A stretch of 64,000 bases of DNA from Bog-473 sp963751335 (GCA_963751335.1 CAVVUB010000007.1:62001-126000); one strand, 5' to 3'. Shown: positions 8,796 to 18,814, counted from the stretch's first letter. Made by a program: numbers and translations. Notes: generated by a model from the sequence alone, not told the origin.

Positions 8796-11446
8796 TCAAT
8801 CCTGGCGCAGTGCGAGCAAGGGATCCACGTTGGCGCCCCGGCGTGCGGGAATGTAACACGCAACCATAGCCGACAGCCATAAAGAAGAGGGCCACCGCGG
8901 CGAAAGTGAACGGGTCGTTTGGCTTTATGGTGTTCAACATCGAAGCCATTCCGCGCGTGAGGGCCGTCGCTGAAATCACGCCCAGCGCGATTCCGACGAA
9001 GGCCAGCTTCAATCCGTGCATTACGATCATGCGCGTCACGCTGAAGGAACTCGCGCCCAGCGCCATGCGAATTCCGATTTCATGGATGCGCTGCTGCACC
9101 GCTTGCGCCATGACGCCATAGATTCCGATGGTGCCCAGCAGCAAAGCGAGGAACCCAAAAAAACCGAGCATCTGCATAAATATCCGATTCGGCGTGTTGC
9201 GCTCGGTAATCAAATCGTCCATGGTCCGCACGGTGGAAACCGGCTGATCGGCATCCACCGACCACACCGCGCTGCGGATGGCGCTGGCCAGGTCCGCGAT
9301 GGGCCGCGAAGTTCGCGCGACGATCGACATGTAAGAACTCGGGAATTGCGCCACCGCCAAATAAATCTGGCGCGCTGGGCGGTCGGTCAAATTGTTTTTC
9401 TTCACGTCGTGAACCACACCCACGATCGTGCAGATTTTGTGTTTCTCCCCGACATCGAGTTGCATGCCGATGGGATCTTGACCGGCGAATTGTTGACGCA
9501 TCAGCGTCTGGTTGATGACCACTACGTTAGGCGCTCCGAAGTCATCGCCAGTCGCAATCGACCTCCCACGAAGCAGCGCAATCTGCATCGTATTAAAAAA
9601 TCCAGGCGTAACCGCCGTGGTGTCCGCTCCGATTTCTTCGCCGGGCTGCGGTGCGGGGCGGCCCACAATCTGAATCGTTTCCACCTGGCTCATTCGCTGA
9701 AGGGAATGTATTCGCTCGCGTCCGCCGAGGCCACGCCGGGAATAGCGCGGACCCGCTCCATTACCTGGTCATAAAACGTTCGCAGTTGCGCGTCAGATTT
9801 GTATTTGGCCGATGGAATGACCAGCTGCGCAGCCATCAGATTTTGCGGTTGAAACCCGATGTCACGCAAGAACAGGCGGACGAAATCCTGCACCAGTAAG
9901 GCCGTAGAAATCAGCACCAGTACCGCCATCGCAATTTCGCCGGCCACCAGCACCGACCGCGCGCGGGTGCCGGCGCGGCCTCCGTGAGCTTGCCCGGTGG
10001 CCTCTTTCAGATTGCGGTTGATATCTAATCCCGAGGTGCCCAGCGCCGGCGCCAATCCAAAAATAATTCCGCACAGCAGCGCGATACCAAAAGTGTAGGC
10101 AAAAGTCGTGCCATCCAAACTTCCGCGCCCGTAGTTGACCAGATATCCGCGAATTCGCGCAGGTATGGAATTTTCGATCCAGTGCACACCCCAGACGCCA
10201 AAAAGCGCGCCTGCGACGCCGCCCATGGAAAAGAGCAGCAGAAATTCCGTGAGCATCTGGCGCACAAGTCGCCCGCGCGACGCACCTAGCGCGCCACGCA
10301 AGGCGAATTCCTTGGTGCGCTGGCTGGCCCGCGCCAGCATCAGGTTGGTGACGTTGGCGCAGGCCATCAAGAGAATCAGGCCGACAATCCAGAAACACAC
10401 CATGGCCTGTTCTTTGCCTTCGTTCTTGCCGATCTCAAAAATCATGGAACTCAGCAACGTGGTCTGGTTCGTGTTCGTTTGCGGATATGACTTTTCGAGT
10501 CGCGCGGCGATCGCCGCGAAATCCACGCCGGCCTGTTCTGGCGTGACACCCGGTTTGAGCCGCCCGAAAGCCGAAAACCAGGATGACGTGCGATCGTTGC
10601 GAACTTTTTCGTCGAGCGCCAGCGGCGTCCAAAGGTTGGAGACGCCCATCAGCGGAAATTGAAAGCTCGCTGGCATCACGCCTACGACCGTGTACGTTTC
10701 GCGCTGCAAGGTGATCGCGCGGCCGATGATGCGCGGATCACCGGCGAAGCGGCTCTCCCAGAGCCCGCGGCTCAAAATCGCAACGTGGCTGGACGCTGCC
10801 TCCGCCTCTTGCGGCACGAACGTGCGTCCCAGCATCGGCTGCGCGCCGAGCGTCTGAAAAAAATTCCAGCCCACCATTCCGCCCAGGACGCGGTCGGGCG
10901 GCCCGTCGCCGGTGAGATTGAAATACCAGGTCGTCCACGGCACGATTTGTTCGAAGCTCGTATTCTGCTGGGCGTAGTCCAGAAAATCCGCGTTGGAGGT
11001 GACGCCGGTGCTGGTCCAGCCCTTTTTGGCGTCGTGCGAGAGCAAAACCATCAGGCGTCGCGCCTGCCATAGGCCAGCGGCTTGATGATCCAGGCGTTAA
11101 CGTAGCTGAAAATCGCGGTGTTGGCACCCATGCCCAGAGCCAGCGTCAGCACCGCCACGGCGTAAACGTGGGACTTCTGGCGCAGCATCCGCAGGCCCGT
11201 AACAAAGATCCTGAATAAAGTTTCCATAGTGCACGCCGCGCGCGTCGCGGCATTCCTCCTTCACCTGATCGATTCCGCCGAATTACAAGCGCGCCCGCCG
11301 CAGCGCTTCTTCGCGCGCAAGGCCCGCGCGAACGTGTTTTTCCACCTGCTGCTCGAAATGAAAGCGGAGCTCTTCGTCCAGTTCCGTTTCCACTGCTTTC
11401 CACTGCGAACAGGGAGCGCAGACGGATAGAAGATATCGCTGAGCAT
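8796..11446 (-). CDS. ADOP-type ABC transporter permease (duplicated MacB/FtsX), frameshifted
   Basis: About 880 residues, two MacB-periplasmic-core plus FtsX permease units in tandem with no ATPase: the acidobacterial duplicated orphan permease family. The N-terminus MLSDIFY, then after a joint VETELDEELRFHFEQQVEKH and KEECRDARG, is the diagnostic soluble head. Next come the first TM (VLTLALGMGANTAIFSYVNA), a MacB-like periplasmic domain, FtsX helices (ANVTNLMLARASQRTKEFALR), the second copy (IGIYGVMAQAVQQRIHEIGI) and the end IPARRGANVDPLLALRQD. Frame joints lie near 11390, 11250, 11050, 9690 and 8850. The start is 11 bases after the PadR stop, behind a good ribosome site (taggag). Family members are thought to act in lipoprotein or peptide export, but the substrate here is unknown. 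Confidence 0.88.
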
Positions 11447-11457
11447 GCGGCCGGCTC

Positions 11458-11789
11458 CTAAGCGGTTCCCAGCACCTGCGCCACGGCGGCCGTCAGCTTT
11501 ACCCAGGCGTCTTTTTCCCTTCCAGCTGCCGGCGGCCGCTCTTGGTGAGTTCGTAGATATTTCGCGCGCCGGTTATTTTCCGATGTTCCCCAACGAGCCT
11601 TGATCCAGCCTCGCCGCTCCAGCCGGTGCAGCGCCGGATACAGCGAACCCTGCTGAATTCGCAGCACGTCGCTCGAAATCTGCTGCACGCGCTCCGAGAT
11701 GGCCCAGCCATGCGGGGCTCCAGCGCCAGCGTGCGCAGGATCAGCAAGTCGAGGGTGCCTTGCGGAAAATCGATGCTTTGGACGGCCAT
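11458..11789 (-). CDS. PadR-family transcriptional regulator, frameshifted
   Basis: About 110 residues, winged helix-turn-helix repressor type. The N-terminus MAVQSIDFPQGTLDLLILRT, then after a joint near 11710 HGWAISERVQQIS, QQGSLYPALHRLERRGW and IKARWGTSENNRRAK, is the PadR-N domain. QGSLYPALHRLE is the recognition segment. After a second joint comes YYELTKSGRRQLEGE. The gene sits immediately upstream of the orphan permease in the same direction (11-base gap), the usual acidobacterial pairing, so it very probably controls that permease and itself. Its promoter must lie in 11790-11880, where I see no strong hexamers. Confidence 0.85.
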
Positions 11790-11941
11790 GCTCCCCTTTC
11801 ACTTCTACAGGAAACATACCAATAGCTCTTGTCGAAGTGCAAGGGGGAAAATAATAGATGCCAATCGGGGCCAATCGCCCTAGGGGTGTACGACACAGTT
11901 GACGTGCGCTTGCGGCTTCGCAGCAGCTTTCGCGGTTAGGC

Positions 11942-11970
11942 GTTCAAGCCCGGACGATTCCACTTATAAT
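11942..11970 (+). promoter_or_regulatory. Possible tRNA-Ser promoter
   Basis: A perfect TATAAT at 11965-11970 lies 56 bases upstream of the tRNA. The -35 position (17-base spacer) reads gttcaa, a weak match. The -10 alone is the evidence. The stretch 11790-11940 between PadR and this site holds no recognisable gene. Confidence 0.4.
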
Positions 11971-12025
11971 GGACTACAGCCGATCGAAATCGCGTTGAAG
12001 CTCTCCTCAACTCAATTTCAGCGTC

Positions 12026-12115
12026 GGAGGGGTGGCAGAGCGGTTGAATGCGACGGTCTTGAAAACCGTTAGGCCTGAAAGGGTCTCGTGGGTTCGAATC
12101 CCACCCCCTCCGCCA
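12026..12115 (+). tRNA. tRNA-Ser (anticodon TGA)
   Basis: The acceptor GGAGGGG (12026-12032) pairs with CCCCTCC (12105-12111), followed by discriminator G and an encoded CCA (12113-12115). The anticodon stem acggt/accgt encloses TGA at 12060-12062. The long variable arm between anticodon and T arms is typical of class II tRNA-Ser. The T arm carries GGTTCGAATCC. Total 90 bases with CCA, the expected length. It reads UCA and wobble serine codons. Confidence 0.96.
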
Positions 12116-12327
12116 TTCAGTCTATCGTATTATACTCTCTGGTCCCCTTAGGTTCTAGAAAGTCTCTCTTGTGGCCGCAGTTTGGTTCGACATTGTGTCG
12201 ACTGTTCTACAGCCCAAGAACGAATGGTTCCCTCAAGACAGCGCAAAATCGGGGAACTTTCTCTAGTGGGAAAACTTGCAAGGTGCACTTTTGAGAGCAG
12301 CAAGAACGTAGTCGAACGAGGTTTCAA

Positions 12328-12378
12328 CCTGCTTTGCAAGCAGGGGGTCACCGGTTCGATCCCCGGTCACGTCCACCA
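12328..12378 (+). tRNA. 3' half of a tRNA-Ala(TGC)-like gene, probable attachment-site remnant
   Basis: From 12328 the sequence reads as an anticodon stem-loop (cctgc, tt, TGC, aa, gcagg), a short variable loop, a T arm with ggTTCGATCC, an acceptor strand cacgtcc, discriminator and CCA (12376-12378). The upstream 27 bases do not fold into a D arm. The would-be 5' acceptor gaacgta (12304-12310) matches only five of the seven positions needed, and the T loop is one base too long. It is therefore either a decayed tRNA or the 3' copy left by integration of an element into tRNA-Ala. No intact tRNA-Ala is in the window. The atypical region begins right after it. Confidence 0.65.
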
Positions 12379-12965
12379 TTTTGCTCGGTAAAATAGAAAG
12401 ATTTTCCGCCAGGATCGCTCACCATCCGCCGTTCGAGTGTCACCTCAGTGTCACCGCGAGCGACCTCTCCAGGCACGTCTAGTTTAATAGTTGCCCAAGA
12501 AACATCGAAGCCGAGCGGTTACCGTGATTTCAAAGCAGGGACGAAATTGCGAAGAGACGCATGCGGACCCGAGCGAAGATGCAACGTACGTTGTACGCAC
12601 AATGTACGTTCGGGGAGTCAAGCGCGAGAAAGCCCAGGGCTTGGCTAGGCTCGCTTGTGTTGAGACGCGACCTTGCTGCTCCAAGCGTGACGAAGCGCAT
12701 TTCGGTTTCTAACGCGGTCCGCACTGGGAAGGGTGACTGGCGCGCGTAGCACTATGAAATATGGCGGAATGAGGCGAGCTCTGAAGGCGACCTCGTAAGA
12801 AGGACATTCCAAACGCCCCTGGGGGGGCATGTGTCGAACGACGGCTGTTACTTGTGACGCACCTACAGGCCTGCCAGTCAAAACGTTCCGCAGCCTTGCG
12901 AATTCTAGCTTTTCGCGCGCGATACCGATTTCGATCGGCGACTTTCTGTAACAAACAAGCGCGTA
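12379..12965 (+). other. Gene-poor stretch after the tRNA remnant
   Basis: No frame here gives a protein I can recognise. Several short frames overlap on both strands without ribosome sites. The only clear structure is the inverted repeat at 12583-12610, described separately. The composition is mixed and includes a run of G at 12822-12828. Confidence 0.5.
12583..12610. repeat. 28-bp near-perfect inverted repeat
   Basis: Left arm aacgtacgttgt (12583-12594), spacer acgc, right arm acaatgtacgtt (12599-12610). The 12-base arms are complementary except at one position. The size and symmetry suit a dimeric DNA-binding protein or a recombinase core. It lies 205 bases past the tRNA-Ala remnant and about 350 bases before the first island gene. 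Confidence 0.6.
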
Positions 12966-13784
12966 ATGCCTCGTTGCACCACCCCCTCCGTTAGAACGGC
13001 TCGTTATCATCGAGCATTCAGGGAGCGAGTACTGCTCTCCTGCCAAGGTTTCTGCACCCGTCCAGTACACGACTGACGATGACGAGGACATTCAAAGCCT
13101 TTCAATCAGTGACGCATATGCGGTGCAGGAAAATTACTTGGCGGCCCGTATCGCCACAGGCGAGCGGACCGTCGGTTACAAGTCGGCTGCACAAGTCCGG
13201 CGATCGAAGCCCAATTTGGCTTAACAGAACCTGTCTGCGGCCGACTCATCGCACCGCACATATATCATGACGGCGTCAGACTTAACATTAAGGAACACAT
13301 TGATTGCGCGCTAGAGCCCGAACTCGTTTTGCACATTGGAATGGATCTCGACGGTAGGAATTTAGGATCGTCCCACTTGCAAGGTGCCATCGCGGCAATT
13401 TCGCCCGGGATAGAAGTCCACAATTATAGGTTCTGGTATGGTCGGCCGACGCATCAGGAGTTGATCGCTTCGAACGCTATTCACGCGGGGCTGGTCGTGG
13501 GAGCCAAATATGAATATAGACCCGAGATCGACCTGACGAAGGAACGAACGGCACTTCTCGTTAACGACGTGGAATTAGCGGCCGGTTTGGGTGCTGAAAT
13601 AATGGGGGGGCCAGTCGAATCGTTGCGTTGGCTACTCACTCATCTGCGAAAAAGCAACAAGACGCTGCGTGTGGGCGATCTAGTGATTCCAGGCTCAGCT
13701 ACAAAACTCGTCCCCGTGGCAGCTGGCGACTCGGCCGAGGCGCGGTTCACCCATTTCGGAAGTTGCCGAGTTACATTCGAGTGA
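12966..13784 (+). CDS. 2-keto-4-pentenoate hydratase-like (MhpD/FAH superfamily), frameshifted
   Basis: The C-terminal half is one clean frame (13329-13784): LHIGMDLDGRNLG, VVGAKYEYRPEIDLTKE, TALLVNDVELAAGLGAEIMG, VGDLVIPGSATKLVPVAAGD and the end FTHFGSCRVTFE. This follows the hydratase pattern (GDxVxTGxxTxxxPVxxGD). The N-terminal part, in another frame from about 13040, reads DIQSLSISDAYAVQENYLAA and RIATGERTVGYKSAA, matching the family DAYxVQ and GxxxGYK segments. At least one frameshift near 13200 separates them. The start is uncertain: ATG 12966 is only a candidate. The reaction would be hydration of 2-oxopent-4-enoate-type compounds in meta-cleavage pathways; partner genes are absent here. 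First gene of the lower-GC island. Confidence 0.6.
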
Positions 13785-13907
13785 TCCGCGCCTTCCAAGA
13801 GCATGAGCTTGCTTCAAGCGAACGCGCCGAAGTTGCGGTCATAAATACTGTTAGCGCGAATCTGGCGGCGGCAGCTTGATTTACCTGTATCGCGGAGGAT
13901 GAATACC

Positions 13908-16702
13908 GTGAATGCCATTCCCAGCGCGATGGCTTCTTCGAGAGCCTCGTAGCTAGACGATGATCCAGCCTCCGAGATTCAGGAGTGGATTGAAGCTTTT
14001 GACGACATGTTGCATTTCGCTGGCCCACAGCGTTGTCTCGAACTCCTGAAAAAAGCTTCAAGATCGTGCGCGTGCTGGCGGTGTAGAATTCCAGCTCGAT
14101 CCCCTACACACTGTCATTGCAACACAATCCCTCACCAGCTGATGAGGCTTCCGTATCCGGGGAATTTAGAACTTGAGCGTCGAATTGCCGCGATTGTTCG
14201 GTGGAATGCGCTTAGCGCATCGTAGTACGAGCGAATAAGCATGGCAGCGAATTGGGCGGGCATCTTGCCAGCTTTGCCTCTGGAGCAGACTTGTTCGAAG
14301 TGGGCTTTCAATCACTTTCCTTCGCGGCGATGACGTGGAACTCAGAATTTGAGGAGAGAACCGCCGACATGGTTTTCTTTCAGCCGCATTCGGCCCCCGG
14401 CATCTACGCGCGAGCTTTCCTCGAGAGGAAGATTGACGGAAGAGCACCTCGACAACTTTCCGTCGTGAAGTTGGCGGCAAAGGACTCTCTTCTTATCCAC
14501 ATCCGCGCCTCATGCCAGAGTTTTGGCAGTTCCCGACGGGCTCGATGGGGGCTCGGGCCCCCTGATGGCTATCTACCAGGCACGATTTATGCGCTATGTG
14601 CAGAATCGTGGGTCTGCTGGCCCCCGTCCGAACGTAAGGTATGGGCCTTCGTCGGTGATGGCGAGATGGACGGACCCTGAATCGCTTGTGGGATTATCTC
14701 TGGCAGCGCGCGAAAATCTTGATAATTTAATTTTCGTAGTCAACTGCAACTTGCAACGGCTAGATGGTCCTGTGCGCGGGAATGGGTCAATCATACGAGA
14801 GTTGGAACACTTGTTTAGACGGCGCTGGGGTGGAATGTCATTAAGGTTTTATGGGGTTCCGACTGGGACGAGTCTCTTTGCTTCCGACCATGAAAAATTT
14901 GATCCTCCAACGACTTAGCTGAAACCGTTGATGGAGAACTTCAGAGCATACGCAGCAGACGATGCAGCATTCAATAGACGAAAGCTTTTTGGGAAGAATC
15001 AAGAATTGCAGAAGCATTGGTATCGCACTTTGTCCGATGTGGATCTTGATGGCTCTGAAGCGGGGAGGTCACGATCCGCTCGAAGATTTATGCGGCATTC
15101 CAGGCAGCGAAATGCCACGTGGGGCGGCCGACAGTAGTTCTGGCACAGACCAAAAAGGGATTTGGACTTGGCCGCTGGGCAGAAGGACGGATGTCGGCCC
15201 ATCAGCAGAAAAAGCTGAATCAGGAGGCTTTGCTGTCCTTTCGAGATCGATTCCGACTGCCCCTGTCGGATGCAGACGTTGAGGAAGCGCGATTTTATCA
15301 TCCAGGGTTCGACAGCCCGGAAATCCGCTACATGCTGGAATGTCGCGCGCGGCTTGGAGGAAGCCTCCCATTGCGCGTCCAGAACGGTGGAAAATTGGAG
15401 ACCCCTCGAAGGGAGCAATTTGCTGGATTTACGCAAACTAATGAAAGTCGGGAGTTCTCTATGACTATGGCATTTGGCCGGATGCTTGCGGGTTTGCTTC
15501 GAGACAAAACCCTTGGTCCGCGCATCGTTCCGATCGTCGCCGATGAAGCCCGGACCTTCGGGCTGGAATCGCTATTCGCCAAAGTAGGAATTTACTCACA
15601 CTGTGGCCAGTGCTACGAACCCGAGATTCAAACTAGTCTTTTAAAATATAAGGAATCTCGCGACGGACAGATCCTGGAGGAAGGCATTACAGAAGCCGGC
15701 GCACTTTCCTCTTGGATCGCGGCCGGAACGTCGTACAGCAACCACTCCCTTCCACTGCTGCCCATCTACATCTATTACTCTATTTTTGGTTTTCAGCGTG
15801 TTGGCGATTTGATTTGGGCAGCGGCGGATTCCCGGGCACGAGGATTTCTACTTGGTGCAACAGCAGGGCGTACAACTCTATCCGGTGAAGGTCTGCAGCA
15901 TCAGGACGGAACTAGTCACCTCATTGCCTCCACGATTCCTAGTTGCCGAGCTTACGACCCGTGCTTCGCGTCCGAAGTTGCTGTGATTCTCGAACACGGT
16001 ATGCAAGCGATGCTTGAGAAAGGAGAAGATGTCTTTTATTACCTCACGCTAATGAATGAAAACTATTCCCATGCCATCCTGCCGGTTGGTGCAGAAGAGG
16101 GCATCGTGCGCGGAATGTATCTCTTTCGCCCAAGCCCTATTGCGCCGGGCGACTCACTTCACGTCAAGTGCGGATCGGCTGAAGAAAGTGCGCTAGTCCC
16201 CAGCCGCTCCCGCGTTCAGCTCGCTGGTTCGGGCACCATCCTACGTGAAGTCCTAGCTGCAGCAGACCTGCTAGAAAAAGACTGGAATGTTGCGTGCGAC
16301 GTTTGGAGCGTTACGAGCTTCACCGAACTTCGGCGGTCGGGCCTTGAAGCCGAGCGATGGAACCGACTCCACCCCACCGAGAAACCGAAGCAGTCGTGGA
16401 TCGAAGAGTGTCTTACTTCGACATTGGGACCCGTTATCGCGGCAACCGACTATGTACGTGCCGTTCCAGATTTAATCCGAGCATGGATTCCTAGGCGTTT
16501 TGAGACGCTGGGCACAGACGGCTTTGGCCGAAGCGATACTCGGGCGGAATTGCGACGTTTTTTCGAAATCGACGCGAAGAGCATTGCTTTTGCCGCTCTC
16601 TCGGCATTGACGCGAGCAGGCGATGTAGACAGGATGGTCACCTCACAATTCATGTCGCGTTATGCATACGTGCCGCACTCCAAGCCGTCGTGGGTAGACT
16701 GA
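13908..16702 (+). CDS. aceE: Pyruvate dehydrogenase E1, homodimeric AceE type, frameshifted 5' half
   Basis: About 900 residues, thiamine-diphosphate enzyme decarboxylating pyruvate (or a related 2-oxoacid). The 3' 527 codons (15119-16702) are one frame with ARTFGLESLFAKVGIYS, ILEEGITEAGALSSWIAAGT, YYSIFGFQRVGDLIWAAAD, GATAGRTTLSGEGLQHQDG and VTSFTELRRSGLEAERWN, and end at LGTDGFGRSDTRAELRRFFE. Upstream in shifting frames are LPYPGNLELERRIAAIVRWN, GGHLASFASGADLFEVG, FQPHSAPGIYARAFLE and the ThDP motif GDGEMD...LIFVVNCNLQRLDGP. Joints lie near 13950, 14060, 14115, 14500, 14690, 14830 and 15120. GTG 13908 follows a ggagg site. No E2 or E3 gene is nearby, so it is an orphan E1 in this window. 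Confidence 0.9.
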
Positions 16703-16790
16703 GGGCGCAGGCCTTGTAAGTTCGCGCCTTTCAATCCGTGGGCGCACAACGTACCGAGAAACAAGGTCCAGTCCTTCTGCGCAATAAAAG

Positions 16791-17541
16791 CTAAATTTGG
16801 CCTTTCCCCCCATCAACATTTATTTCCACCCCCGTTATATAGGATGCATCCGAGGACGCAAGAAACGCCACTGTTGCGGCAACCTCGTCTGGTGTCCCTA
16901 ATCGTTTCATGGGTACATCCGCAACCAGATTTGCCGCAAACGCCTCCACCGCTTCCTTGGACAGTTCCAGGCGGCCAAAAAGCGGTGTCTGGATCGGGCC
17001 CGGGGCCACAGCGTTCACACGTATGTTGCGGCTCACGAGCGCTGCTGCGGCAGACCGCGTGATAGATCGCATCGCCGCCTTCGTGGGCGGCGTACACCGA
17101 CCCCATCGCTCGCCCCTTGTGGCTGGCGACACTTGTGTTGAGAATGATTGACGCGCCATCATTGAGATGTGGCAACGCTTTCTGAATCGTGAAGTAGGTG
17201 CCTTTCGTATTGACGTCAAATTGCTCGTCGTATTGCTTTTCTGAAACATTCTCGATGGGGCCGAATTGCGCCATTCCGGCATTGACGAACAAGATGTCGA
17301 TTTTTCCGAGCTTCTGGCTTACGACAGAAAACAGTTTGTCGATATCAGAAAGCTTCGCGATGTCCGCTTGAACCGCCACCGTATCTCGCCCCAAGAACTT
17401 CACCGCTTCGTCCAGCGTTTCACGGTTGCGCCCCGAAATCGCCATCCAAGCACCCTCATCTCGCAACCTCCTTGCGGTAGCTAGACCAATTCCGCTATTT
17501 CCGCCTGTTACGACGGCAACTTTCCCTTCGAGTCGAAGCAT
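16791..17541 (-). CDS. SDR-family oxidoreductase, frameshifted
   Basis: About 250 residues, FabG/glucose-dehydrogenase-like SDR. MLRLEGKVAVVTGGNSGIGL gives the TGxxxGIG cofactor motif. NAGMAQFGPIENVSE and ILNTSVASHKGRAMGSVY carry the NAG motif and catalytic Ser/Tyr. After a joint near 17080 come RNIRVNAVAPGPIQTPLF, RLGTPDEVAATVAFLASSD and SYITGVEINVDGG. ATG 17541 is preceded by ggag at a suitable distance; an in-frame start at 17568 adds 9 residues. It is convergent with aceE, and the stops are 89 bases apart. The substrate is unknown. Confidence 0.85.
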
Positions 17542-17628
17542 GTTTGGACTCCGTGGAATTTTGGACAATCAGCGCTACCCTGACAGTTTCTCGCAAGACA
17601 TTTTGGTTCCTCGCAGGGGGTTCGTGAG

Positions 17629-18103
17629 TCAGGACGCAACGAGCTCGTACGATGACGTCAGTTGAATCGCGTTATGCAACGTCCGATAGAGGGGGCATTT
17701 CATCGCGTACATTTCGTGAACGCGTTCAATGGTCTGACGATTCTCTTCGCCTGCCTGAAGACGCATCGACACCTGAACACGTTTGATCACGAGGACTCCC
17801 TCTTCCTGCTCCACCTCACCCGTCACGTCTGCCTTCAACTTCCCATTGCTCGCATCGATTTTGCGCGCTTCCAGCGCGCCCCCGAAGGTTCCCACCATTC
17901 AACCAGCGACACCGGCGATTACGTAGTCAATAGTCGCGGCGTGAGACTCCTTGATACTGTCGGGGGGCACCTTGTAGTGTTCCGCAATTGCTCTGGTGGA
18001 CGCTAAATACCACAGGCTGAGCCTCGCCCGGAAGATATGCGATGCGAAGGGGACCTACTTTGCGCTCGATCCTAACGTTTGAAACGTACACGACTGCAGA
18101 CAT
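17629..18103 (-). CDS. OsmC/Ohr-family protein, frameshifted
   Basis: About 155 residues. The start ATG 18103 follows a strong gttaaaggag site. The N-terminus MSAVVYVSNVRIE is in one frame, and after joints near 18000-17900 the main frame gives MVGTFGGALEARKIDASNGK, VTGEVEQEEGVLVIKRVQVS and a C-terminal HEMYAMKCPLYRTLHNAIQL. Cys in MKCPLYRTL sits at the usual second redox cysteine (xCPxxxxL). The first cysteine is expected around GTFGGALEARK, but this stretch reads Gly/Thr and no Cys is evident, so this may be a YhfA-like or one-Cys OsmC variant. Role: probable peroxide or osmotic stress thiol protein. It lies 87 bases upstream of the SDR, same strand. Confidence 0.7.
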
Positions 18104-18326
18104 GGAATGTCTCCTTTAACTGGAATATTGGAAATATACCGCAAACTTGGGGTACCGTCCCGTCGGCCAACATAGCGGCTCGCGGACGTTCAGCCACGAT
18201 GGGATCGCATGGAATGCCCATACGTCACGGAAACTCCACTAGGAGTCAGCACCCATATCCGGGGAGCAGAATCAAAGAATGATTCATTTGAATTTACTGC
18301 ACCTGAGAAGACCGGCGCGGGAGCGT

Positions 18327-18490
18327 AAACAGGGATTTCTGATTCCCTGTTCGGTCCTTATTATTCCCTGTTCGTCTGGACCTCGAAAGAGGGTTTTTGC
18401 CGTTAAATCATGGACTGGGCTTTGGTTTGTCGCGGATTATGTCGCCGTGAAATCGAATATTGCCTGTATTTTTCCCTGTTAGCAGGGAAA
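18327..18490. repeat. Cluster of TTCCCTGTT motifs with a 20-bp palindrome
   Basis: Motif copies: aaacaggga at 18327-18335 (reverse), ttccctgtt at 18343-18351, 18364-18372 and 18472-18480, and cagggaaa at 18483-18490 (reverse). The last two form a perfect palindrome, tttccctg, ttag, cagggaaa (18471-18490). No coding frame covers the cluster. The stretch 18104-18613 otherwise holds nothing I can name. Confidence 0.6.
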
Positions 18491-18613
18491 TGGCGGGAGA
18501 ATGGTTCGCGCGCCATCTGCGTCCTCCGCCAATCAGTCCAGCACTTTCTCTCTGTTCCCAAATTAGCTTGAAGAATCGCGATATTCGGCCCGAATTGCTG
18601 AAATCCCAGCCCC

Positions 18614-18788
18614 ATGCCGCCGATGGGCGGGGGCCAACATTACGCACGAACAGGTATCAGCGATCGCAGCGTATGTGTGGAGCCTGAGCCATCGAACGTG
18701 GCCTGAATCCGGAATTTCTCGCCTCAGTCCGGCAACACGGGGCCAACCGGAAAGCAACACCTCCCGGTTGGATAGGCGTTCGCTATAG
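18614..18788 (+). pseudogene. Cytochrome c C-terminal fragment
   Basis: ATGCCGCCGATGGGCGG gives MPPMGG and, one base later, a frame reading ITHEQVSAIAAYVWSLSHR. This is the usual closing helix of small c-type cytochromes (axial Met, then xxxQVxAxAAYVxSLS). No CxxCH heme-binding motif is found upstream within 500 bases, so only the tail remains. The frame runs on to a stop at 18786-18788. It looks like the relic of a larger oxidase or dehydrogenase cytochrome. Confidence 0.5.
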
Positions 18789-18814
18789 GATTTCATAGTG
18801 GAAGAAGATCCTAT
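18785..18814. promoter_or_regulatory. Inverted repeat ATAGGAT-N16-ATCCTAT abutting the ATPase start
   Basis: The arms at 18785-18791 and 18808-18814 are perfectly complementary over 7 bases. The right arm touches the ATG of the following ATPase. It could be an operator, a mRNA hairpin covering the ribosome site (gaagaag), or chance. Confidence 0.4.

Noticed and set aside
8796..11446. Two separate MacB-like permease genes split at 9690
   Set aside because: The break is a frameshift inside the linker of one duplicated permease; a single soluble head at the N-terminus and one closing motif at the C-terminus match the one-gene ADOP layout.
12301..12378. A complete functional tRNA-Ala
   Set aside because: The 5' half lacks a D arm, and the acceptor strand mismatches at two of seven positions; only the anticodon arm to CCA is convincing.
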